Shown here: positions 35,303 to 45,065 of the stretch, piece by piece
Numbering within the stretch: the first letter of the stretch is position 1
Layout: each line of letters begins with the position of its first letter
Source of the DNA: Tenrec ecaudatus
Lineage: Eukaryota; Chordata; Mammalia; Afrosoricida; Tenrecidae
Length of the DNA: 64,000 bases
Assembly: GCF_050624435.1 (NCBI RefSeq)
Contig: NC_134539.1
Span: forward strand, 118,961,525 to 119,025,524
Direction of reading: 5' to 3'
The notes under the pieces: model-generated
What the model was told of the DNA's origin: nothing
Seen by the model: only the letters and a program-made list of their open reading frames with translations
The model's database searches: none
Program-made: the position numbers and the translations under genes

Positions 35303-36055
35303 ACATTTGTTCTTATGCTGAGCCCATTGAGGCAGTACCTTGTCAAGCCATCTTGTCAAAGGTCTTTCTCCTTTTCACCGCCCAGCTACTTTACCAAGCG
35401 TGACGTCTTTCTCCGGGGAATGGTCTCTCCTGACAAAGTCTCCTCATCCTTGCCTCTAAGGTGCATTCTGGCTGTCCTTCTTCCACGACACGTTTGTTTG
35501 TTCTTTTGGCAATCCATGGTACCGTCAGTATTCTTCGCCAGCACCCAAATTCAAACACATTGATTTTTCTTTAGTCTTCCTGATTCAGTGTCCAATTTTC
35601 ACATGCATCTGAGGCAATTGAAAACACCGTCGTTTGGGGCAGGCATACCTCAGTCCTCAAAGTAACATCTATGCTTTCAACACTTTAAAGAGGTCTTGCA
35701 CAGCAGATTTACCCAGTGCAATGCGTCTTTGGATCTCTTGACTGCTGCTTCCATGAGCATTGACCATGGATCCAACCAAGCAAGATGAAATCCTTAACAG
35801 CTTCAATCTTTTCTCTACAATGATGCTATCCATTGGTCTAGTCGTGAGGATTTTGATTTCCTTTACGTCGAGTTGCAATCCACACTGAAGGCTTCAATCC
35901 TTGATCTTCCTCAGCAAGGGCTCCCAGTCCTCCTCACTTTCAGCAAGCAAGGTTGTGCGATCGGCTTATTGCAGTTTGTTAATAAGCCTTCCTCCAATCC
36001 TAAAGCGGTGTTCTTCTTCTTATAATCCAGCTTCTCTAAATATTTGCTTCTTTTA
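35303..36055 (-). mobile_element. RTE/BovB-type LINE, 3' half
   Basis: Antisense segment with landmarks shared with BovB: CTTGACTGCTGCTTCCATGA, TTTCAGCAAGCAAGGTTGTG, CTTCCTCCAATCCTAAAGC. Heavily broken; no usable reverse transcriptase frame. Confidence 0.8.
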
Positions 36056-36057
36056 TC

Positions 36058-36190
36058 CCCGATGGGAGAAAGATGGGCTTTCTACTCCTGTGAACAGTGA
36101 AAACCCTTCGTACTTCACAGGGACAGTGCCACCCTGCCCCACAGGGTCGCTATGAGTCGGCATCACCTCGATGGCAGTGAAAATAAAACA
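36058..36190 (+). mobile_element. AfroSINE tail
   Basis: GGGAGAAAGATGGGCTTTCT and GGTCGCTATGAGTCGGCATC; head missing, abuts RTE sequence. Confidence 0.75.
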
Positions 36191-36377
36191 CCGTAATATA
36201 TAGTTACCTATTTGCTTGGTTCACCATCTGCTGGCCACACCGACTATCAGCAACTCTGGTTCCACTGACCCCAACCATGTGGGTCCCTTCTGCCCCAGTC
36301 CTGGGAAACACATCCCTTGAATTCTCAGGTGAGTTCCCTCCCCAAGGGAAAGGCGGGGAATGGGATGGATAGATAGG

Positions 36378-37490
36378 TTTATTTTAAAAAAGAGTTTCAT
36401 TGAGATATAATCCACACATCATAGAATTCACCCATTTAAAGTGTATATTTCAAGGATTTTTAGCATATTTACTGATTTGTACAGCCATCACCATATTAAT
36501 ATCTGGACATTTTCTTCTGTTCAAGAGAAACTAACCTGGTAGTCTTTAGCTATCATCAGTCTTAATCCACCCCCATCCCACCCCGGTCCCCAGCAGCACT
36601 CCTCTACCTTCTGTTTTTATAGATGTGCAGATTCTGAACATCTTGTGTAAATGCTGTTATACAATATGTGTTCTTTTGTGCCTGGCTTCTTTCACTTAGC
36701 AGAATGCTTTCAAGGTTCATTCATGTTGTAGCTGAGGTATCACTAGGGAGGCAGGGACACCGTGTGTGTATGTGTGTGTGTATGTGTATGTGTGTGTGTG
36801 TATGTATATGTGTGTGTGTGTATGTATATGTGTGTGTGTATATGTGTGTGTATGTGTGTGTGTGTATGTGTATGTGTGTGTGTGTGTGTATGTATGTGTG
36901 TGTGTGGGTGGGGGGGTGACACCCAAAGACACCTTAGGGCTCGCAGTGGTGGCTCTGTGGTAGAGGGAAGGGCCACCAAGGCATTGGCATCACTAGGGTT
37001 GATGTTGTCCGTCATCCAGGGTGGTAGCTTGTCACTCGCCTCCTCCTCTAAGCCTTCCTATCAGTTAGGGTGCTGCTTGGTGGGCAATGGTGTCTGTCAT
37101 GGGTGGGAGGGGGGTCTCCGCCTTGGGCAGTGGGAGAGGGAAGGAGCATTAGGGGAGCCATGGCGGGGGGAGCTCAGCCTTTCCTGAGAGGTAGGAGGAT
37201 GGGGTGGGCTCCTCTGCTTATGGGTGGAGGATCACACCGGAGTAATTGTGCTGGGGGACACAGATCCTAGGATGCCACTGGTGTAGCATTTCTTTGTACA
37301 GCTGAGTCATATAGTATTAACCTGTGTAGCTAGAACACTGCATTCTGTTCATCCGTTTGTCAGATGATGGACGTTTGTATGCTTTCCCCTTGTGGATATG
37401 GTTCGTAATGCTGCCGTACACATTCCGGAATAAGCTTCATGTGGACATGTGTTTTCTAAAATGGAAGAGTAGGAAGAATCTAGATGTCTT
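36378..37490 (-). mobile_element. Old L1M, interrupted by a TG repeat
   Basis: TTTCATTGAGATATAATCCA, CACCCATTTAAAGTGTATAT and GCCTGGCTTCTTTCACTTAG are the antisense of ancient L1 3' ends. After the microsatellite (36762-36910) and unplaced sequence the L1 resumes near 37265 (CCGTTTGTCAGATGATGGAC). Confidence 0.7.
36762..36910. repeat. (TG)n/(TATG)n microsatellite
   Basis: About 150 bp interrupting an old L1M copy. Confidence 0.95.
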
Positions 37491-38214
37491 CATTCACCAT
37501 TTCATGCCTCTTTAACGCTATGCGGTGTTGAGTAGATTTGATATTACAATTGATACGTACATTTCCCCCTTAGCGGTTTTGCATAGCTTCTAAGAATTTT
37601 ACTTTTGAGAGTTAAAAATGGATTGTCTGGCTTGTCTTGCCATGTTTGAAACTTTCCCCAGTTGTGTATTGTTTTGATATTCAGCAGAAGTCAAAGCATG
37701 ATCTAAGTTGTATATTCTTCAAAGGACAAGATTTATTTTTAAAATCTTTAAAATTAATTTTTGATTAGCAAAGAACTATACACTTCTCATAAAAATGCCC
37801 GTGTTATGAAGCAAAGAGAGTTCCTCTTCAAATCTCTCCACCCAGCAGCCTCAGCATTTTCTGGGAACACATTACTCATGCCAGCTCTCTGGTCCTGCTC
37901 CAGATCTCCTGAGTCAGGGTTTCTTTGGGTGTGACTCAACAATCTGCTTTTAACGACCCTCTTAGTGGTTTTTATGAATGTCGAAAATTTGTATTTCAAC
38001 TTGATTGAACTACAGGAAGATTCAGACCTGGACTCTCTTGAGGGATTGCATGAGGAAACCATTGAATGACGTGAGATGCCAGGTTCACGTAAATGCCACC
38101 CTGACTTCCGTCTGCGTTATGATTAAAGTCTAACAGACCCCTCCTTCTGATCCCGTCCGTACTATTCAGTGCTGCGCTCCTGGAATCCTTCAATGCTGTA
38201 GTCAAGGCCTGATT
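37491..38214. other. No gene seen
   Basis: AT-rich and unassigned. 37850-38000 faintly resembles a MER5-type MITE (AATCTGCTTTTAACGACCCT). Confidence 0.3.
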
Positions 38215-39050
38215 TTTAAAATCGTTTTAGTAGGGGCTCATACAACTCTTATCACAATCCACACATACATCCATCGTGTCAAGCACATTTGTACATCCGT
38301 TACCCTCATCATTCTCAAAACATTTGCTCTCCACTTAAGCCCCTGGCATCAGGTCCTCATTTTTACCCTCCCTCCCCGCTTCCCTTCCCTCATGAGCCCT
38401 TGATAATTTATAAATTATTATTTTGTCATATCTTGCCCTGTCCGACGTCTCCCTTCACCCACTTTTCTGTTGTTGGTCTCCCAGGGAGGAGGTCACATGT
38501 AGATCCTTGTAATCGGTTCCCTCTTTCCAACCCACTCTCCCAGCATCGCCATTCACACCACTGGTCCTGAAGGGATCATCCACCCTGGGTTCCCTGTGTT
38601 TCCAGTTCCTATCTGTACTAGTGTGCATCCTCTGGTCTAGCCAAACTTGCAAGGTAGAATTCAGATCATGATAGTTAGAGGGGTGGGGCGGGGGGAGGAA
38701 GCATTTAGGAACTATAGGAAAGTTGTATTTTTCTTTTTTGTAAAACATTTTATTAGGGGCTCATACAACTCTTATCACAATCCATGCATATACATACATC
38801 AATTGTATAAAGCACATCCGTACATTCTTTGCCCTAATCACTCTCAAAGCATTTGCTCTCCACTTAAGCCCTCCGCATCAGGTCCTCTTTTTTATTATCC
38901 CCTCCCTCCCCCGGAAAGGTGTATTTTTCATCATTGCTACATCCAACCTTGACTGGCTCGTCTCCTCCCCTAGACCCCTCTACAAAGGGATCTCCAGTGG
39001 CCGACAAATGGGCTTTGGGTCTCCACTCTGCACTACCCCCTTCATTCAAG
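38215..39050 (-). mobile_element. L1 3' region with a second L1 nested in it
   Basis: The outer copy runs 38215-38733 and resumes near 38926. A separate 5'-truncated L1 end (38734-38925) sits inside it, flanked by a repeated GTATTTTTC. Confidence 0.7.
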
Positions 39051-39597
39051 GTCTGATTTTTTTCTCCTAAAGTTCTTTTGTCTTGAAATATGAATTTTTA
39101 TCATGCATAAAAATCACTAGGAGGTGTGTTTAAAAAACAGATTGTTGGATTATTTGTTTTCCCTTTTGACTCATTTTACGTTTGTTCTTGTTTTAATTAT
39201 TTCTATTCTCCTTCCAACTGAGTTTTTCTGTTTTATTTTGTTGCTGGGTTTTTATTTTTAAATTTTATTTTACCATTTGTTTAGGCATATTTTTCTTGAT
39301 GGGAAATCCAGGAGAGGAAAATCTGTAGAGATAGTAATTGAATGAATAGTTTTCATGGCAGGGGAAGTTGGAGGTAAATGAGCTGAAAATAATGAGTCAA
39401 GAACAAAATTGATTATGGTGGCGATTTCACAACTCTTTTTAATATGTTTAAGCCACTTTAAGGTATGTTAATTATATTTCAGAAAAGTTGCTGAAATTGG
39501 TGTTTTTCGTAAGTCCCACGTATCTATTTTATCTTGTCTTGTGTGTGCTTCAGTTGCTACATTCGATCATCTGTATGTGCCCTGCAATAGGCCCTTA

Positions 39598-42290
39598 ATC
39601 TTTATTTTATTAAATACTTCTATTGTGGGCTGTTACATTTCTTCTCACAATCCATACATGCATCCATTGTGTCAAGCACATTTGTACATATGTTGCCGTC
39701 ATCATTTTCAAAACATTTTCTTTCTACTTGAGCCCTTGGTATCTGCTCATTTCCCCCCTCCCTCCCCCACCTTCCTTCCCTCATGAACCCTTGATAAATT
39801 ATAGATTATTATTTTCATATCTTACATCATCCTCTGTCACCCTTTGCCCACTTTTCTGTTGTTCATCCCCCTGGGAGGGGGTTATATGTAGATCCTTGTA
39901 ATCAATTCCCCCCTCCCCCCAACTTCCCTTTATCCTCCTGATATCTCTATTCTCATTGTTGGTCCTGAGGGTTTAATCTATTCTGGACTCCCTATGTTAC
40001 AGGCTCTTATTTGTAGCAGTGTACATGCTTTGTAAGGTAGAATTGAGGTCATGATAGTGCGGGGGGAGGAAGCATTAAAGAACTAGAGGAAAGTTGTATG
40101 TTTCATTGGTGCTATACTGCACCCTGACTGGCTCATCTCTTCCTTGTGATGCTTCTGTAAGGGGATGTCCAATTGTCTACAGATGGGCTTTGGGTCTCTA
40201 TTCTGTAGTCCCCACCCCACATTCACATTGGTATGATTTTATTCTGGGTCTTAGATGCCTGATACCTGATCCCATTGACACCTTGTGATCATACAGGCTG
40301 GTGTGCTTCTTCCATGTGGGCTTTGTTGCTTCTCAGCCAGATGGCTGCTTGTATATCTTCAAGCCTTTAAAACCCAAGGCACTATATCTTTTGATAGCTG
40401 GGCACCATCAGCTTTCTTCACCACATTGCTTATGCACCCATTTTGTCTTCAGCTATCTGTCAGGAAGGTGAGCATCACAGAATGCTGGATTGTTAGAACA
40501 AAGTATTCTTGAATTGAGGGAGTACTTGAGTGGAGGCCCAATGTTCATCTGCTACCTTAATTCTTACCATATAGATATAAGTACATAGATCTATTTCCCT
40601 ATTGATATATATATATATATAATATATTTGTATATGCACATGCCTGTATTTAGACCTCTATAAATGTCCTTTGCCTCCTAGTCCTTTCCCCTATTTTCTT
40701 TTACTTTCCTCTTGTCCCACTATCATGTTTGGTCTTCATTCGGGTTTAGTAATTCCTCGCTGTTACATAGCCCTTGATTAAGCCCTACTAGGTAGTCTAT
40801 GCCTTTCTTTCCATCGATTTTAGTTTACTTGTTGTTCCCTTGTCCCTGGGTTTGTTGACCCCACTTTCTTTCTCCCACCTCCCCTTCTCCTGTGTCCCCC
40901 CAAAACCATTGGTCCCATTGTTTTTGTCTCTGAATTATTTATCCCACCTATCTTATATAGATAGATATGCAGAGACATTAATAAACACAAAAAACCAGGC
41001 AAAGCCAAACAAAACAACAAAGGAAGTCAAAACCAAGAAAACAACAGCAACGAAACAAAAACAAAATATCAACAACAAAAAGAAAGCCAATGACTAAAAA
41101 GGAAAAGTCTATAAATAGTTCAAGGTCTGTTTTTTGACCTTTAGGAGTGTTTTCCGGTCGAGTCTGATGGGGTGCTACACTCCCAAAAGTCTATTTTTGG
41201 TGTTCCCCGGAGATTTCCACACTTTACTCCCCTTGCTGCTCTGAGGCATGCCCTTAGTGTTTTGCCCCAGTGTGATGGGGTAAGACCGGGCAGAATTCCC
41301 ACACTGTGTCTCCAGTGTTGTGCCCTGTAGCACTATGGTTCAGTGAGGGACGTTGTGTCTTGTGGTGGGACCGGCCATCTGGTCCTCTCTGTGCATTGTC
41401 TGATCTGAGCAGGAATATCATCCTCCAGGCTTGGGGGCCAGTATGTTTCCCCTCCCTCTCCATCCACTTCATTTCTCCTGTGTGCTCGAATCAGACCTGC
41501 CCCTCTTCCCAAGCTGTAGCTTCAGGGCTGCCCTCTAAAGTGCATTCTTCTGGGGAGGTGGGGGCCCACATAGTTGGGATTGGGGCCAGCCCCGCAGACC
41601 TCTCTAGATTGTTTCTTATTATAAGCTAGCAGAGTATTATAGATTTTAGTAATAAGGCCTTTGTCTGATGGGTCATTGCTAAAGATGTTTTCCCAGTCTG
41701 TAGACTCTCTTATTACTCTCTGGGTGAACTCTTTCGATGTACCCAGATGTTTTATCTTCAGGATATCCCACTTGTCAATTTGTGACTCCTCTGTATTTGT
41801 ATCCTTCCCTATTTCCAAAAGTCTATGTATTCCCTGTGCCAAGGTTCTCAGGTTTGTTCCAAGTCCCTTGTTGATGGTCCTAATAGTTTGGGTTTTTACC
41901 TCAAGGTCTATGAGTTTATTCTTGTGCATGGAATGAGGTAAGGATCTTACTTCATTTTTCTGCAAGTAGATATCCAGTTTTTCTAGCACCACTTGTTGAA
42001 GATGACGTCCACTTCCCAGGCCCTTAACCTTGTCCTTCTTTTCTCATTTGACGATCCTTATTAGCTCTGGGATTTACATTTAGGCCTGTGATCTAGCTCG
42101 AGTTTGTTTTTAGACATAGGGGTGAGGCATGGTTCCTGCTTCATTCTGCAGCTGGAGATCCAGTTTTGCCAGTACTATTGGTTGAAGAGACTGTTTAATT
42201 CTCATTGAATATTTCTGGCCCTTTGTCAAAGATCAATCGCCTGTTTGTGGATGGCAGGCTGAAGGTTCTTGAAGAACAGGAATCTTTCGT
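39598..42290 (-). mobile_element. L1 with ORF2 C-terminal part and long 3' module
   Basis: Reading minus, 41992-41640 keeps an open L1 ORF2 segment (SQIDKWDILKIKHLGTSKEF, WENIFSNDPSDKGLITKIYN), matching human L1 ORF2 IDKWDLIKLKSF and SDKGLISRIYN. The frame leaves L1 homology after LLAYNKKQS and enters the 2-kb non-coding module, so roughly the last 190 ORF2 residues are absent. Beyond it, 42000-42290 holds another, more decayed copy of the same ORF2 part. Confidence 0.75.
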
Positions 42291-42889
42291 CCTTTGTCCT
42301 CATTGTGTTGTTAGTGCTTAGCATGAAGTAGAAATAGGGAAATAAGTATCTGTTTCAGGATTTCAGAGAAGAGAAAATGGGTCTTTTGGCTGGGACCATG
42401 AAAGAAGGGTTTATGGAGGCATCTAAATCAAATCCCAACAGATGGGTGGAGCTGAGAGCAAGGGCGTTTCTGGCATAGGATATGAGAGAGGAAGGAAGCA
42501 AGAAAGAACATGTTCCTTTTGAGGAACTGTGAAAATAGGGTCTTGTGAGCATTATGTAATTAATCAAGACACAGCAAGTCTTTGTCTCCTCCAATACCTC
42601 CAAGACCCTCTGCAGTGACGAGATGCTTGCCCAGAAAGAAGAGTCCCAATCCTCATTTCTGTTGAGCTTCCACGGTCAGATCCATGGTCGTAAGTAGGGA
42701 TACCTGGCTCTCTGCCTTCCATACCACTTAGGTGCTCGATGCTATTTCATTCTTCGGAGGCAACAACTTGACCTGTTAGAGAACCAAAGGGAATGACACA
42801 CATTCCACCTGGGCTGACCACCAGGTCCCATCATATTGATCCGCTCGCAGCCCTGTGTGTATCAGAGTAGATGGAGAACTGGGTGCCTC
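42291..42889. other. No gene seen
   Basis: Unassigned between L1 and AfroSINE. Confidence 0.4.
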
Positions 42890-43025
42890 CTAAGGTTCCC
42901 AGTGGCTGATCTGTCAGAAGCGGATCACCAGGCCTTTCCTCTGAGGTGCCTCTGAGCGAACTCAAACCTCCAGCAGTTCACTCAACTACTGAGGGCATTG
43001 ACCATCTGTGCCACCTAGGGATTCC
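42890..43025 (-). mobile_element. AfroSINE-related fragment
   Basis: GATCACCAGGCCTTTCCTCT, GCGAACTCAAACCTCCAGC and GTGCCACCTAGGGATTCC head. Confidence 0.55.
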
Positions 43026-43237
43026 CCAAGTCTGTCATCGTTTTAATCCTTTCCCTGTATGAGAAGTCCCTGAAGACTCTGAAAGGGAATCCCGCAGATA
43101 AGCCCAAAGCTTCCGTTGCTCTATCACCCCATCATAGACTGAGGTCTCAGGTGCAGGTGTCAGTGTGGAGCTCCTGGCTTGAACGAATCTCAGTGAAAGA
43201 ATGAGAGTAATAGGAAAGATCATAATTATGTCAGAAT

Positions 43238-43340
43238 ACAGGTGTGGTAGTTACATACTCTGGTGTCAACTTGAGACTATTAAGAGTCAAGGGGTGGAGT
43301 TTAGCCTGTCAATCAGGTTGCAGTTTAAATAAGGATGGCA
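43238..43340 (-). mobile_element. ERVL-like LTR end
   Basis: GTGTCAACTTGAGACTATTA and GGGGTGGAGTTTAGCCTGTC match the terminal part of the copy at 22485. A fragment only. Confidence 0.45.
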
Positions 43341-43462
43341 CCTACTGAATTGTATACTCTATAGTTTGATCCTGTTGGGTACAGATATGATTTTATTATT
43401 GTTTTGTTAAAACTTATGTATGGTTAAAGAGTTGTGTAAGAGTGTCAAGTTGACAAGGGGTG

Positions 43463-43630
43463 GCCTGTGGTAGGTACATCATTTCATGTCAACTTGTTAA
43501 ATAAGTTATAGGGGTGGAGTCTAGCCTGCCAATCAGGTCATCAAGCTGCGACCTGATTGACAGACTAGACTCAACCCCTTATAACCTATTTAACAAGTTG
43601 ATGTGAAATTATGTCATTACTACACAGGCC
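43463..43630. repeat. 168-bp palindrome of an LTR-like terminus
   Basis: Two arms of about 80 bp, GGCCTGTGGTAGGTACATC to CCTGCCAATCAGGTC and its inverted near-copy ending TACACAGGCC, with a loop of about 10 bp. Each arm also resembles 43238-43325. Confidence 0.75.
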
Positions 43631-43737
43631 AGCACTCTGAGCATCTGTGTGTCCCTCTCCCGTGTCCCTCAATCCCCTGCACATGGCAGAGGAAATTGCA
43701 AATCATAAACATAAAGGTAAAAATAAAAACATTCTGA

Positions 43738-44429
43738 AATTAGGGTGCGAGGTAGTACCGATGAAGAACACAGCTTTCCCAGAGATCCTGGATGCTTCCT
43801 CCCCCAACTACCTTGATCCGAATTCTATCTTGCAGGCCTGGATAGGGCAGAGGTTGTACACTGGTGCATATGAGGGCTGGAGGCACAGGGAATCCAGGGT
43901 GGATGATACCTTCAGGACCAAGGGTGTGAGGGACGATGCTGGGAGAGTGGAGGGTGAGTGGGTTGGAAAGGGGGAACTGATTACAGGGATCCACATGTGA
44001 CCTCTTCCCTGGGAGAGGGACAGCAGAGAAGGGGGGAAGGGAGACTCCGGATAGGGCAAGATATGACAAAATAACGAGGTATAAATTACCAAGGGCACAT
44101 GAGGGAGGGGGGAGCAGGGAGGGAAGGAAAAAAAAAAGAGGACCTGATACAAAGGGCTTAAGTGGAGAGCAAATGCTTTGAGAATGATTGGGGCCGGGAA
44201 TGTATGGATGTGCTTTATACAATTGATGTATGTATATGTATGGATTGTGATAAGAGTTGTATGAGTCCCTAATAAAATGTAAAAAGAGAAAAGAGGAGAA
44301 AAAAAAGAAAATGATTAGGGCAAAGAATGTACAGATGTGCTTTATACAATTGATGTATATATATGTATGGACTGTGATAAGAGTTGTATGAGCCCCTAAT
44401 AAATTGTTTAAAAAAAAAAAAAGAAGAAA
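43738..44429 (+). mobile_element. 5'-truncated L1 downstream of gene A
   Basis: Nearly the same as 2750-3425, including the doubled terminal 150 bp. Target duplication AAATAAAAACATTCTGA (43721-43737) and a close copy at 44430-44446. The homologous site beside gene B (near 55870) has no insertion. Confidence 0.8.
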
Positions 44430-44861
44430 AAATAAAAAACATTCCGAGTAGCAATAGGGAGTCAGAAAGGATGGCATCAGCAGACCACAAGGTGAGGAAT
44501 TTCTGCCTTATGTAAAGGATGCGGGACAGCTCGGTGGCAACATGCCAGGCTGAGAAAGCTGTGTCCTCTATAGGTGGAGGGGGAGACCTTTGAAAAGGAG
44601 GGTTTTTCCTGCAGAAACCTGGACAAGCCTGAGATGAGAGTCTGCTTGTGCTGGAGAGGAAGCTCACGTTGAGTGGCCGAGCGGTCAGATGTGGATTTGG
44701 CCCCAGGACGAGGCAACAAGCACACGTTGCTAAAGACATCCATGAAGAAGGCTAGGGCTGTGAAGCCTTTCAGGGTGGACAGTGGGCAAGACAGAGAATC
44801 GGGTCGTTCACCTCCACTTCTCTTTCACCATACAATTTGAGTAGAGTTAAATAGAGAATTC

Positions 44862-44867
44862 TTTATT
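44862..44867 (-). promoter_or_regulatory. Gene A poly(A) signal
   Basis: AATAAA on the minus strand about 75 nt beyond the stop codon. The matching site in gene B has become GATAAA. Confidence 0.65.
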
Positions 44868-44941
44868 AGATACATCGCCTTTATAGTTGGAACAAAACAA
44901 AGTGAGTATCATTTAAAAAAATTGATCCAGGGTAAGAGCGT

Positions 44942-45065
44942 CTAGGAGGTGCTTAGGACAAAGTTGGTGGCATCTTGGGTCTCTTCTCTCAGCTTCTTCA
45001 TGCAGTTCTGAACATGCCGATGGCCTGGGTTGGCACAGACTCTTCTCCTATTCCTGGTGACAAAG
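44942..45065 (-). CDS. Gene A exon 4 (C-terminal helix, sixth cysteine)
   Basis: 124 nt after a CTTCCCAG acceptor. It encodes FVTRNRRRVCANP, then VQNCMKKL and a polar tail ending VLSTS, stop TAG. Confidence 0.92.

Noticed and set aside
43740-44477. 245-codon minus frame
   Set aside because: Antisense of an L1 3' region; proline/serine-rich because of CCT-rich sequence, with no coding homology.
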